The notes under the pieces are model-generated. The model did no database searches, was not told the origin of the DNA, and worked only from the letters and a program-made list of their open reading frames with translations. Shown here one piece after another: positions 41,871 to 50,681 of a stretch of 64,000 nt of DNA. Source of the stretch: Haloplanus sp. CK5-1 (GTDB lineage Archaea; Halobacteriota; Halobacteria; Halobacteriales; Haloferacaceae). Each line of letters opens with the position of its first letter. Position 1 is the first letter of the stretch. The stretch is taken from NCBI RefSeq assembly GCF_037201915.1, contig NZ_CP147505.1:1984001-2048000 (forward strand). The letters are read 5' to 3'. Position numbers and translations under genes: made by a program.

Positions 41871-41998
41871 CAATAGTGATGATATACTTAGATCATTTCC
41901 AGTCGAGTGACCGACCCCAAGGATCAGCACAGTAGCCTCGTTTGTTTTGGGGGGAGTTTTTTCAATCGACCGGTAAAGTGCAGGTGTGGGTCTTCGTC

Positions 41999-43198
41999 TT
42001 AGGAAGCGGTGAGTGCGGCAACGAGCCGGTCCGGTTCGGAGACGTGGCGGAGAATACGCATCGTTGCGTTAGTTTCGACAGTGACCGTGTCGCCATTTGT
42101 AGAGGTGACAGCAACGTCAGCAAGTGGGAGTGTCCACTGTGTAGCCCCCAATATGGGGGCGTATGCGGCGATGTGGCGGTCGTGGACTCGGTATTCGACA
42201 GCACCGTGGGTAAATAGGTACTCCGCGATCTTGACCGGCACGACCGGCAGTACGAGTAGCGGCACGGCCACGATAACCGGGATGAGTGCTGAACGGGCAA
42301 CTGAAAATCCACTAGTTGCCCCGAACAGTATCGCCAGCCCGCCGCCGAGGAAAACGAGAATCCATGCCGGGAGCAGCGCATCGTCCGTCACAGTTGCTCG
42401 GATTGCGCCCCGCCAGACAGCCGACTGCGAAGTCTCGACTACTGCTTGCGGGCGTCCCTCGGGAGAGACTGGCGGGTCTGGAGCGGGCTGGGGATCGGGA
42501 GAGAGTCGGAGCGCGGAGGCGACTCGGCCGGTCCAGTGGTCGAATTTTCCGGGTCGCTGACGCAAAAGCCAATAGCCAGCCCACCCGCCACAGATGAGTA
42601 GTGACTGTTGCCCAGTCGCCTCGGTCGAAACTTGACTCAGACCGATAAGAAGTGCCGAAACGAGGAGCAATTCCAGCGCCCGCCGGATGGGTGTATGAAC
42701 GCCGATGTCGGTGAATTGCCGGCGGCCAAAGTACACATCGCGGGTCTCAGTGGCGAGCGCCAGTCCGACGGCGGCTACCGACGCGGTGACCAGCGTCCCT
42801 CCACGCAAATCACTGACTGCTGATTCCGGTGTGATCACAGCAAGGCCCAACAGTGTCCAGAGATAGATGACAGCAACGACCCCGGTGAACACCGGGGTGT
42901 TCCGAGGATAGAGTGGGGGAAAGCGGCCCAACGATACGGCACCGTGGCGTGTACTAAGATCATCAACGGTCATCCCGTAGACGCCGAAGTCGTAATTGAA
43001 CGCTGCCTCACGTTCGGCGAAAAGTCCGATGACACCAGCCCATCCCACGACCACATAGCCCGCAAGCCAGAGTACGACGCCAAGCGTGTTCGCCGTAGCA
43101 CCAGCGGCGGCGGCGCCAGCCAGTACGAACGCTGCGCAAAGCGCCCAGAGCATGGCATGAGGGGGTGTCAGGCGGAGAGGAAGACTGGTTGTCACCAT
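41999..43198 (-). CDS. Multi-pass membrane protein with C-terminal beta domain (399 aa)
   Basis: MVTTSLPLRLTPPHAMLWAL; about eight hydrophobic helices in pairs (near 15-35, 40-60, 105-125, 135-155, 180-200, 275-295, 300-325) with a Pro-rich cytoplasmic insert (SPDPQPAPDPPVSPEGRP). The last 60 residues look like a PH-type or small beta domain (VEYRVHDRHIAAYAPILGAT, TVTVETNATMRILRHVSEPD). GC-rich, with chromosome-like codon use. No enzymatic motif. Possibly an envelope or transport accessory protein; downstream of it the 41657-41998 stretch is empty apart from the repeat. Confidence 0.65.
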   Translation of the reverse strand: MVTTSLPLRLTPPHAMLWALCAAFVLAGAAAAGATANTLGVVLWLAGYVVVGWAGVIGLFAEREAAFNYDFGVYGMTVDDLSTRHGAVSLGRFPPLYPRNTPVFTGVVAVIYLWTLLGLAVITPESAVSDLRGGTLVTASVAAVGLALATETRDVYFGRRQFTDIGVHTPIRRALELLLVSALLIGLSQVSTEATGQQSLLICGGWAGYWLLRQRPGKFDHWTGRVASALRLSPDPQPAPDPPVSPEGRPQAVVETSQSAVWRGAIRATVTDDALLPAWILVFLGGGLAILFGATSGFSVARSALIPVIVAVPLLVLPVVPVKIAEYLFTHGAVEYRVHDRHIAAYAPILGATQWTLPLADVAVTSTNGDTVTVETNATMRILRHVSEPDRLVAALTAS

Positions 43199-43274
43199 TC
43201 GAAGGTTCGCTGATAGCTCATTGTACGTTCAGGTATCGAGTCGGCGCCACAACCCGTGGTGCGCCCTTCTCCTG

Positions 43275-43475
43275 CTATGAACGATACCATCTCGGATTCC
43301 ATTTTTTCAGAACAAAGGTTGTAGCCGTTGCCACGGCGACACTCACCAGTAACACGATAATAGCGTTTGTCCATCGCTGTATTCCGGTCAAGCCGGTTCG
43401 ATACCAAGCGAACACGGCGACGGTGATGCCGATACCCGCAATAGCTGCAATCTCATCTCTACTCAAGCCAGCCAT
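43275..43475 (-). CDS. Small two-helix membrane protein (66 aa)
   Basis: From ATG 43475: MAGLSRDEIAAIAGIGITVA; helices at about 8-25 and 35-55, basic C-terminus KKWNPRWYRS. It begins two bases after the stop of the upstream small membrane gene (TGATAATG), so the two form a mini operon. An upstream frame extension would overlap that gene and is rejected. No recognised family. Confidence 0.55.
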   Translation of the reverse strand: MAGLSRDEIAAIAGIGITVAVFAWYRTGLTGIQRWTNAIIVLLVSVAVATATTFVLKKWNPRWYRS

Positions 43476-43477
43476 TA

Positions 43478-43684
43478 TCACGGTCCCCCATCCGAATATA
43501 CGCGGCTGTATAGCGTCCATCCGATCGCCGAGACCGCGACGATGACGCCGATAGCCGTAGGGATAGTGTCCGCAGAACCGTTGAACGACCAGTCAAAAAT
43601 CAGGTAACCGACGACGGCAATCAGCGCAATGAGAGCCCCGATGGCTCTGACCGCTGGTGAATCCGAACGACCTGCTCCGGGCAT
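43478..43684 (-). CDS. Small two-helix membrane protein (68 aa)
   Basis: From ATG 43684: MPGAGRSDSPAVRAIGALIA; helices at about 12-30 and 42-60 with a polar loop WSFNGSADTIPTA. First gene of a two-gene unit. The IS6-type element copy B begins 48 bases upstream of the start, so the native promoter may have been displaced or altered. Confidence 0.55.
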   Translation of the reverse strand: MPGAGRSDSPAVRAIGALIALIAVVGYLIFDWSFNGSADTIPTAIGVIVAVSAIGWTLYSRVYSDGGP

Positions 43685-43732
43685 ACGTGACCGACATCCG
43701 CGTGCGATATTAAATCCAAGGGCAGAGTTACC

Positions 43733-44430
43733 GGTACTGTTCAGATTAGTTGATTCCATGCGAAGGCGAACGATCGAAGCCACTCATTTGCAGTTTCTGC
43801 TTCGGCGTTACTGAAACAGTTCGAGAAGCTGGTAGTTCTTCGTTTTATCTCACGAAAGACACGTTCGACGCTGTTCCGATTTCCGTGGCGTTCGTATCTG
43901 AAATCGAGGCCGTGGCGACGGCACGCGTCGTTCAGAGGTTTCGCACCATCGACGAGAAACACCGCGTCGTCAACGTCGTGTTTCTCGCGTAATTCGCGGA
44001 AGAACGCGTAAGCGATTACGTTCGTTCTTGTCGGCTCAAGCTTTGTATGGAGTAATTCGTTCGTCTCTGGATCAACCGCGGCGTACAGCCAATACTGCTC
44101 GTCGTTGAGTCGGATCACCGTTTCATCAACCGCAACGTGATCCGGGCTTCGACCCTCTTCGGGCTGTAGATCTGCCTTGTGAACCCAGTTGTGAACGGTG
44201 GATCGTGCCCGCTCAACACCGAATATCTCAAGAATAGAGACAGTATTCGAAAGTGATAGTCCAGCAAGATGGAGCTGAATACTGAGCTTCATAAACAGCC
44301 GCGGTGTTGCCTCTCGTTCCACAAAACCTAACTCGATTCGATCGATACAACCGTTGAGGCTAGCGTTTTCGGGCATGGATCACTCAGAAAACGCTACGCC
44401 TCACCTTTCAATCCTTATCTGAACATCGCC
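43733..44430 (-). mobile_element. IS6-family insertion sequence, copy B (698 bp)
   Basis: Ends GGTACTGTTCAGATTAG and, on the other strand, GGCGATGTTCAGATAAG. A perfect 8-bp target duplication GAGTTACC lies at 43725-43732 and 44431-44438. The transposase inside is intact and distinct from copy A (different end sequence), so the two are different IS6 members. Confidence 0.92.
43741..44376 (-). CDS. IS6-family transposase, intact (211 aa)
   Basis: MPENASLNGCIDRIELGFVE; helix-turn-helix in LSLSNTVSILEIFGVERARS with STVHNWVHKADLQ. Catalytic residues are in VAVDETVIRLNDEQYWLYAA, AVFLVDGAKPLNDACRRHG and NRNSVERVFREIKRRTTSF. Full-length, no stop codons. IS6 elements move by cointegrate formation and leave 8-bp duplications, as seen here. 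It can act on relatives with matching ends, but copy A has different ends. Confidence 0.92.
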   Translation of the reverse strand: MPENASLNGCIDRIELGFVEREATPRLFMKLSIQLHLAGLSLSNTVSILEIFGVERARSTVHNWVHKADLQPEEGRSPDHVAVDETVIRLNDEQYWLYAAVDPETNELLHTKLEPTRTNVIAYAFFRELREKHDVDDAVFLVDGAKPLNDACRRHGLDFRYERHGNRNSVERVFREIKRRTTSFSNCFSNAEAETANEWLRSFAFAWNQLI

Positions 44431-44454
44431 GAGTTACCAGCCCTGAAACGTCGC

Positions 44455-44693
44455 TACGACTGATTATCTGACACACTGCGAGACGTACAACAACCGGACA
44501 GGAGTCGAACGAGCGATGCAGTCAAGGACTGCGGCCTCGGACACGTCCGCGCCCGAGACCGCGTTCACGCACGAACAGAGGTGTTCATTGCGCTCTGTCT
44601 CCGGTTCGTTGTTGCCACCACCAACTACGAGAGAGGAAACGATCCGGGCTTTGAGAAGCTATGAGATGGATTCTATGACAGGCTCTACTGAGC
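44455..44693 (+). pseudogene. 3' relic of an IS5-superfamily transposase
   Basis: Fragments match the C-terminus of the transposase at 18208-19200: ETYNNRTGVER, then after a frameshift DAVKDCGLGHVRARDRVHAR and LCLRFVVATTNYERGNDPG. The relic is followed by TTCTATGACAGGCTC (44669-44683), a diverged terminal repeat. The IS6-type copy B lies immediately upstream, so the upstream half was lost before or at that insertion. Confidence 0.75.
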
Positions 44694-44725
44694 AATCCGC
44701 TGACCAGAAAACCGGTGGCAGTCCC

Positions 44726-44820
44726 GCGCAAGATTCGCGCTGTGTATTCAGCAACACCTACAATTTGTTCTTGATCTCTGTCAATAGCGGCGTGCGAGAT
44801 ACAGAGCATGACGGCACCGT
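44726..44820. repeat. Composite palindromic repeat unit (R1+R2), copy 3
   Basis: R1 reads GCGCAAGATTCGCGCTGTG then TATTCAGCAAC. After about 18 bases the R2 half runs from GATCTCTGTCA through GGCGTGCGAGATACAGAGCATG to GACGGCACC. Length about 95 bp. Shares GTGCGAGATAC with R1 of copy 2. Lies between the IS5 relic and the IS1182-like gene. Confidence 0.75.
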
Positions 44821-44939
44821 AGAAAGGGTAGTCGATAAGTGACTAGAATCCATTGGATAACTCTGCTCTAACTTTGATCTATAATTTTCATAGGTTATTT
44901 ACATCAGCGTCCCGTTAAATCAATAAACTGGTTGATAAC

Positions 44940-46706
44940 GTGTTTAAAGAAAATAACGAGTATCAACAGGAAAAGCTATTTTCGCCTGTAAAGAACCTTT
45001 CTACCAGTATTGAAGAGAAATTACAAAATCACTGGTCAACTCATTTTCATCAACATATATTTACTCAGATAGATGAAACAAAGTTCGAGCGGCTATACCA
45101 CGACGGGTATAGCCGTCCGAACAAGCCCGTCAATGAGCTTGTCTCACTGGAGATTATCAAACACCTGCTTGGTCTCTCTGACGAAGAACTTGAATACGCC
45201 TATATCTTCGATTTTCGCGTCAGAAACGCACTTGGGAAAGAAACACTCGGCGACAACATCTGCCAAAAGACGTTCACCAATTTCCGCCGGCGGTTGATGG
45301 AACACGAAGAAGAGACTGGTCAGGATCTGTTACACGAGGTTTTCGAAGATCATCGCAACTATTTCCAAGAAGAGTTTGAGATCGATGCCAGTACGCAGCG
45401 GATGGATTCAACGTTTATCGAGGCGAACATCAAGCAACTCTCCCGTGTTGATCTCTTCGCCAAAGTTCTCCACAACTTCCTGTGCGATCTCCCTGAGGAG
45501 ATCGTACAGGAGTTGCCCGCTGGTATCGACGAGTTCGCAGACACCGATAACTTGGAACTGTCCTACCAGCTTGAACCAGGCGAGATTCCAGCAACCATGG
45601 AAACACTCGCTGAGCATACCGCGTGGCTTGTTGATCGGTTCGAAGATGACGATGAATACGCCGAGTTGGAGAGCTTTGCTCATCTTCAGCAGGTTCTCGA
45701 CGAACAGTGTTATCGCATTGCTGAACTCGAAGATGACGATGATGAGGACGATTCTGCTGACCAACGCCAGCCCGGTGACGACTCGTCACCGGACTGGCAA
45801 CCACTCCGAACGTACACCTCTCCCGAAGAGAGTACCAACACTGAACAAAATGAAGAAAACACAGGCTCATCCGGAGAAAACGCCGATGACCAGTCCGATC
45901 ACGTCGGGCTGAAAGAGCCCGACGAGATCGACAGTGGCACGATGCAAAACCCTCACGATGAGGACGCAACCTACCGCTCGAAGAACGGTGAGGACTATCA
46001 CGGATACAAGGCGAATGTAGCGGAGACGTGCAATGGTGAGAATCCATTCCGACTCATCACTGCGGTTCGGGTCGATACCAACAACACGGACGACGGCGAC
46101 CTCCTTGACGAGGACGTAACGACCCTCTCAACTGAGACTGGGTTACGTGACCTGCTCGTGGATGGCGGGTACACGCACAAGGAAGTAGAGAAGCGCTGCC
46201 GTGATCAGGAGATCACGCAGCACTTCTCTGGAATCGTCGGTCAACGGCCTGGAGCGGAAAAGATGTCGCTGGCTGCGCCGGAGTGGGACGGGACGAGAAT
46301 GGTTGCGTGTCCTGCCGGACACGAACCATTCGACCAGAACCACTACGAAACCGGTCGTATTTCTGGAAAGATGGAGAAGGAGTTCTGTGACGAGTGTCCG
46401 CACAGAGAGAGCTGTTTCGTCAAGGAACAACAGAAACACTATAGCTACGGTTTCAGAGAACGGCGGGTAGAAATTGCGCAGCGACGCAAGCGGTTAGATG
46501 ACCCGGCTGAACAGGAGTTTCTGAAGTTACGTGCCGGCGCTGAGTCGTTGATCAACGAGATGTATCACAAAGACGGGGAGAAAACGAAGTTCGCAGGAAA
46601 AATCAAGGTGAAAAACGGGTCAATAGCGAAAGCTATCGGGAGAAACCTGAAGCGAGCCTCCGGATTCTTGGAATCGGAGGCGAAGCAAGAGAAATCGGCG
46701 GGATAG
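44940..46706 (+). CDS. IS1182-type transposase (588 aa)
   Basis: GTG-initiated; MFKENNEYQQEKLFSPVKNL. N-terminal DUF772-like block (RPNKPVNELVSLEIIKHLLG, VRNALGKETLGDNICQKTFTN), first catalytic Asp in TQRMDSTFIEANIKQLSR, an acidic insert (residues 265-330), second Asp in LRDLLVDGGYTHKEVEKR, and a C-terminal zinc-type region (VACPAGHEPFD, CDECPHRESCFVKEQQKHY, RRVEIAQRRKRLDDPAEQEF, KTKFAGKIKVKNG). This is the layout of IS1182-family enzymes at full length. The frame is intact, but I could not define terminal repeats. A terminator-like hairpin follows about 90 bases after the stop. Confidence 0.85.
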   Translation: MFKENNEYQQEKLFSPVKNLSTSIEEKLQNHWSTHFHQHIFTQIDETKFERLYHDGYSRPNKPVNELVSLEIIKHLLGLSDEELEYAYIFDFRVRNALGKETLGDNICQKTFTNFRRRLMEHEEETGQDLLHEVFEDHRNYFQEEFEIDASTQRMDSTFIEANIKQLSRVDLFAKVLHNFLCDLPEEIVQELPAGIDEFADTDNLELSYQLEPGEIPATMETLAEHTAWLVDRFEDDDEYAELESFAHLQQVLDEQCYRIAELEDDDDEDDSADQRQPGDDSSPDWQPLRTYTSPEESTNTEQNEENTGSSGENADDQSDHVGLKEPDEIDSGTMQNPHDEDATYRSKNGEDYHGYKANVAETCNGENPFRLITAVRVDTNNTDDGDLLDEDVTTLSTETGLRDLLVDGGYTHKEVEKRCRDQEITQHFSGIVGQRPGAEKMSLAAPEWDGTRMVACPAGHEPFDQNHYETGRISGKMEKEFCDECPHRESCFVKEQQKHYSYGFRERRVEIAQRRKRLDDPAEQEFLKLRAGAESLINEMYHKDGEKTKFAGKIKVKNGSIAKAIGRNLKRASGFLESEAKQEKSAG

Positions 46707-46794
46707 TCGGGCAGACAATTCTGTTTGTCGCTGTCAGCTAGATCTTCTGTGGTGACGGCTCGCTTCCGGTGAGATATTCACTGGTGATTGGGGC

Positions 46795-46822
46795 GGGGTG
46801 TTCCCGGCGGAACACCCCTTTC
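46795..46822 (+). terminator. Strong hairpin followed by TTTC
   Basis: GGGGTGTTCC-CGGC-GGAACACCCC is a perfect 10-bp stem with a 4-base loop, followed by TTTC. It lies downstream of the IS1182-like transposase and also near the 3' end of the convergent 46911-47321 gene, so it may end either transcript. Archaeal termination mainly needs T tracts, so this is tentative. Confidence 0.4.
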
Positions 46823-46910
46823 TACGGTGCCCTCAGAGCATCCATCTTGTACCACGTACTCGACTGGATTCCGTCTGTGTGCTGGACTACCGATAGATAA
46901 ACACGGGTTT

Positions 46911-47321
46911 TCAACCGAACTGTGTGGAGTCTTGATACCGGGCGTCACCAAACCCGAGGAGTGGGTAGAATATGAATGGTAGAATCGCCAGTCCGAGCCC
47001 GAACAAGACTCCTTTGCCGAACTTGCCTGCTACGTCAATAGCGATTTTGAGCAACGCAATGAGGTTGATTACGGGTATGAATAGTAAGATCAACCACCAC
47101 CACGCATTCCCACTTACTTTGATCAGAACGTAGGTGTTGTATATTGGAATGATTGAAGCCCATCCCGGTTCGTCGGCCTTCTCAAAGGTTTTCCAAAACC
47201 CGGCAACTATCACGATGATGAGGGCCAACTGTACAACCAATCCGATGAGGCCACCGAGCAATTCGGCGATGCCGCCGCTACTATTCTGTAACGGAACAAC
47301 CAGATTCAGTATTGTTGTCAT
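46911..47321 (-). CDS. DUF5684-like membrane protein (136 aa)
   Basis: From ATG 47321: MTTILNLVVPLQNSSGGIAE. Four helices, with the characteristic order FWKTFEKADEPGWASIIPIY-N-TYVLIKVSGNAWWWLILLFI, PVINLIALLKIAIDVAGKFG and FGLGLAILPFIFYPLLGFGD. The GWASIIPIYN and LGFGDA motifs are those of DUF5684/signal-peptidase-like small membrane proteins in many prokaryotes. Function unknown. An R1-type repeat (47404-47430) stands upstream. Stand-alone gene. Confidence 0.8.
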   Translation of the reverse strand: MTTILNLVVPLQNSSGGIAELLGGLIGLVVQLALIIVIVAGFWKTFEKADEPGWASIIPIYNTYVLIKVSGNAWWWLILLFIPVINLIALLKIAIDVAGKFGKGVLFGLGLAILPFIFYPLLGFGDARYQDSTQFG

Positions 47322-47403
47322 CACCTGCACTGTTACTTTGCTGTCTCATAATACTTAGGTGGAAGTCGATTTGAAACCGGGTTAGGACCTTTTATCGATC
47401 AAT

Positions 47404-47430
47404 ACTGTGTACGCGCTGTCTATTCATCGC
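47404..47430. repeat. Palindromic repeat, R1-type
   Basis: ACTGTGTACGCGCTGTC followed by TATTCATCGC, with the GCGC core. It sits upstream of the DUF5684-like gene in the short gap before the split lipoprotein gene. No R2 partner found. Confidence 0.5.
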
Positions 47431-47528
47431 TTGGAGAATCATTTTATTCTGTAGCTGATAGGTCACCGAGTAACCGATGCAGAGATTGTATTTTGCAACG
47501 TGACGATTTTTCATCAGTTTCTGGCTGA

Positions 47529-48579
47529 TCATTCGATAGGTCGAATGGTCTCAATGACCCGACGCTGAGCTTCCCGAGCTGCTTCGGAACAAATTGATTC
47601 AGCGTTGATAGGTGCTGAGACTCGCATTCTGATTGGATTGGAGTTAGTAGGCAAAAAGATAATGCGGAGAGTAGAGTCCATGATACCTTTAAAAACACGG
47701 GAACCCTCTATAGAGAGGTCGTATTCACTTGTTAGCTCCTCTCCGAATTTTTGATCTGTTTCCATTGTCTCAAGATTTGATACGGATGTTGTACCAGTTC
47801 GAACTGTCAATGTCCAGTCATTAGCCGAACGGCCGATTTGCTCTGACCCTACTTTGACAGTGGCACCAGGTGTACCCTCAACTCCATCAACAGTGAATGT
47901 TGCAGCTGTTGGAACTTCGAACGGGAGGTGCCACTGCTGCTGTCGGCGATGCTGTATCGGTACCGACGGCGTCGCAGCCCGAAGCAGGTGTCCGCTGACG
48001 GTGGCGACGAGCGAAAATAGCGGGGATCGGCGCAACCGATGTCGGGACCGCGCCTAATGCGTTTCGTGGGTGTGGTCTCGCAGCCCGTCGGCTGTCTCGA
48101 AGCTCTCGTCACAGACGGCACACGTGTTGTGGTGCAGCGCAACGTGTTGGGTAACGCCGACGGCGGCGTCGAACTGTGCATCGCAGGTGGTGCATGAGTA
48201 TGCCATTGCAATATTAACTCACGAGAGATAGCATAAAAAGAGTTATTAAAAAGAGGGTGGGGAAAGTTGTGTGCGAGTATTAATTTTCGCCCGATTCTAA
48301 CTAATGCCCGACGGACAGCGGTGAAACGAGCGTCAGCGCAGAGGCGCAAAAACCAGCACTACGAGGACACTCGGAGGAATCGATTGGCGTAGCCCGGTGC
48401 CCGTTGGGCGATTTATCGACGCGCTTCTCTGTGTACGAGAGTGGGAGCGACGGGCATGCTCCACCTGATGCTTCCGTATTACCGTCACTACCCTCATTAC
48501 CACCGCCACCGCCACTACAGCCAGCGAGCACGACTGTTCCAATGGTACCCACACCTGACAACAGTGTTCTCCGTTGCAT
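47529..48579 (-). pseudogene. Lipoprotein gene split by an inserted segment
   Basis: The 5' part (about 48400-48579) encodes MQRRTLLSGVGTIGTVVLAG then CSGGGGG, a classical lipobox (LAGC) signal, and ACPSLPLSYTEKRVDKSP. The 3' part (47529-47915) encodes VPTAATFTVDGVEGTPGATV, GSEQIGRSANDWTLTVRTG and RMRVSAPINAESICSEAARE. Between them lies about 480 bp of GC-rich DNA with its own zinc-finger gene and no continuation of either part. I infer that the two parts were one secreted lipoprotein of about 190-200 residues, separated by insertion or recombination. No target duplication was found. Confidence 0.6.
48054..48206 (-). CDS. Double C2H2 zinc-finger microprotein (50 aa)
   Basis: MAYSCTTCDAQFDAAVGVTQ followed by HVALHHNTCAVCDESFETAD and GLRDHTHETH. 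Two C2H2 fingers: CTTC with H-x3/4-H (QHVALHH), and CAVC with H-x-H-x2-H (DHTHETH). Good codon use and an AT-rich upstream region (TTAATAACTCTTTTTATG) support a real, nearly leaderless gene. It lies inside the segment that interrupts the lipoprotein gene. Such short haloarchaeal zinc fingers are common regulators or adaptors; target unknown. Confidence 0.75.
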   Translation of the reverse strand: MAYSCTTCDAQFDAAVGVTQHVALHHNTCAVCDESFETADGLRDHTHETH

Positions 48580-48723
48580 GAGTCCAAATACTATTAACCA
48601 ATAATAAAATCATTGGGTAAATTATGATTGCACGGTTATCAGATCAGCATATCTCGTAGTATTATTATTTGATAAAGAATATCCATTCCTTTGCTCATGA
48701 GGTCGTGAGAAATACAAGATGAG

Positions 48724-48753
48724 TATGCTGAATATGCGCTGTCTATTCACCAT
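48724..48753. repeat. Palindromic repeat, R1-type
   Basis: TATGCTGAATATGCGCTGTC then TATTCACCAT; arms TGAATA/TATTCA around a TGCGC core. A possible weak R2 half follows near 48770-48790. It lies in the 48580-48860 gap between the lipoprotein start and the next plus-strand gene. Confidence 0.55.
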
Positions 48754-48860
48754 CTGCCGAATGAACTCTCTGTTTTCTGTCAGGGACTCTCTAATCATTC
48801 CGATCAGGGGAGACTGAGAGTCTGGATAACATCTTTGTGAGTGTGTGACTATCCCAAGAT

Positions 48861-49415
48861 ATGAACAAGTCCGATCCATCGCAGGTGCGCATTGAGGATC
48901 GGGAAGATGCACTCCGACTGTTGACGACGAGCGAGATCTCGCTGCCGGATGGATTGACAGTCAGGAAAGTTCGGGAGCGTGGCGCATGGTGGCAGATCAA
49001 TAAAGGGGACTTCAGTTTCCGTCTTGAACGGCACCCCTCTCCGCTGTTAGCTGCCTCAATAGCTGGAGGGCCAACACCTGCACGCTGGCACATTCGGACC
49101 CGCTATCGCTACCACCCCACCAGTGGCGAGTGGGAGGTGGCAGAGCTCACCCGCGAGTTCTCGTTCGATGCGACCCTCTTGATCGATTACGTATTTGAGC
49201 GCGGGGCAACACGAGAGCTCTGGCAGGACGCGGTTGCTCGAATTCAGGCGTCCGACGATCCTGAAACGGCGTTTGCTGAGGAGTTCGACCAGTTTATCGA
49301 GAGCTATCGCCAGCAGTGGCGTAACGTCCCTGCTGAGCAACGCACCGAGATGCTTGCCGTTCTTGAACAGGCTGCCCGCCACCGAGCAGGCATCGCTGAG
49401 GACGACTCGGAGTAA
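48861..49415 (+). CDS. Hypothetical protein (184 aa)
   Basis: MNKSDPSQVRIEDREDALRL; a beta-rich middle (LTVRKVRERGAWWQINKGDF, RWHIRTRYRYHPTSGEWEVA) and a helical C-terminal half (RELWQDAVARIQASDDPETA). No known motif, no signal peptide. First of two co-directional genes with a 102-bp gap. Possibly a partner of the coiled-coil protein that follows. I do not recognise the family. Confidence 0.65.
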   Translation: MNKSDPSQVRIEDREDALRLLTTSEISLPDGLTVRKVRERGAWWQINKGDFSFRLERHPSPLLAASIAGGPTPARWHIRTRYRYHPTSGEWEVAELTREFSFDATLLIDYVFERGATRELWQDAVARIQASDDPETAFAEEFDQFIESYRQQWRNVPAEQRTEMLAVLEQAARHRAGIAEDDSE

Positions 49416-49517
49416 GTTTCTAGGCGGCATACACTGGATGCGCTGACCGAAGGTCTTCTGAGGATTCCAGCCTGAATCGCCCGCAGACATTTAGCACCTG
49501 ACCCTCTCCATGCAGGT

Positions 49518-50510
49518 ATGTCGTTCCGAGTTAGCTGGCATAATCTCATCGAGCGGTTGGATGAGCTGCCAGAGGGAGCTACTCTCCGGACGCCGCTGTC
49601 CCACGACCGGTTTCGGATCACCGATGTCCAAGAGCACCGCGTCGTGATCCAGTTTATACATAGCGGTGACTCACAGCCGCTCCAGCAGGACCAATTCGAG
49701 ACACTATATCGCCGGATTACTGACTCCGAGGCGAGATTTGAGTTAGACCGACTCCCACCCAATGCGGACCCCTACCCAGCGGTGTGGAGTCTCCATCCAC
49801 GCTTTGAGATCGATGAGGATGCCGGCGTAATCGTCGAAAAGAACGGGCCGACCACTACCCAGATTCTCGACGCTGGGGATGAGCCAGAGAGTGAGGAGAA
49901 AGAGCGGACTGAGCCAGACTTGGACGTATATGCGGATGCACTCTTGCTGGCTGATGTACTGGAGCGACACGAGGTAACCACCCTCGAAAAAATAGATACA
50001 GACGTGTTAGTGAATCTTTACACGCTGCTCTCGGATGTCCAACGGAACGCCAACGACCTCCGACAGGATGTGAGCGATGTGCTTCTCAACCGGCTCCATC
50101 ACGATCAACCCGTCTCTGGACCGTTTGGGTCCGTCCAACGGACGACACGCAGAAATCGGTCGCTCAAACCCGATGAAGAGGTACTGGAAACGCTGGAAGA
50201 AGCCGGAATTGAGCGCGAGCGCGTGCTGGGCGTCGACCGGAGCAAAGTGGACGACGCAATTGAGGTCACAACCCTATCTGACAGTGACGTGTACGACATC
50301 GAAGAATCAGAGTATGTCCGGAAGGCCGAGGTTGACGAGGAACACAAAGAAACACGGTTGCAGGGGCTGAAAGACCAGCTGGCTGCTACAGAGGGGAGCG
50401 AGGCGGAAGAGCTCCGTGAGGAAATCAAAGAGCTTGAAAATCGGATCGCGGAGCTAACCGAATTCAAATCCGGCTCACAGTTTCACACAAATACCCGAGG
50501 AGGACCGTGA
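49518..50510 (+). CDS. Hypothetical protein with C-terminal coiled coil (330 aa)
   Basis: MSFRVSWHNLIERLDELPEG; an N-terminal domain with FRITDVQEHRVVIQFIHSGD, a stretch RRITDSEARFELDRLPPN that resembles a small globular fold, and then an acidic region. Residues about 145-185 form a helical bundle (ADALLLADVLERHEVTTLEK), and 280-315 is a strong coiled coil (EHKETRLQGLKDQLAATEGS, EAEELREEIKELENRIAE). Possibly forms dimers. No enzymatic residues visible. Gene order with the 184-aa gene suggests a joint function. Confidence 0.65.
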   Translation: MSFRVSWHNLIERLDELPEGATLRTPLSHDRFRITDVQEHRVVIQFIHSGDSQPLQQDQFETLYRRITDSEARFELDRLPPNADPYPAVWSLHPRFEIDEDAGVIVEKNGPTTTQILDAGDEPESEEKERTEPDLDVYADALLLADVLERHEVTTLEKIDTDVLVNLYTLLSDVQRNANDLRQDVSDVLLNRLHHDQPVSGPFGSVQRTTRRNRSLKPDEEVLETLEEAGIERERVLGVDRSKVDDAIEVTTLSDSDVYDIEESEYVRKAEVDEEHKETRLQGLKDQLAATEGSEAEELREEIKELENRIAELTEFKSGSQFHTNTRGGP

Positions 50511-50681
50511 TGAAACAGTGACCGTCGTCAGTAAGGACGTATGATGGTGTTTCTCACGAATGCATCCTCGAGTACGTGCAGGACGCATATTTGACTGCGG
50601 GACGAATTTCAGCGCAATCAGAATGATGATTCTGTAGCAGCTGGGTGATTGTTGGCTTGCCAGTAGTCTTCCGTGTTACAG

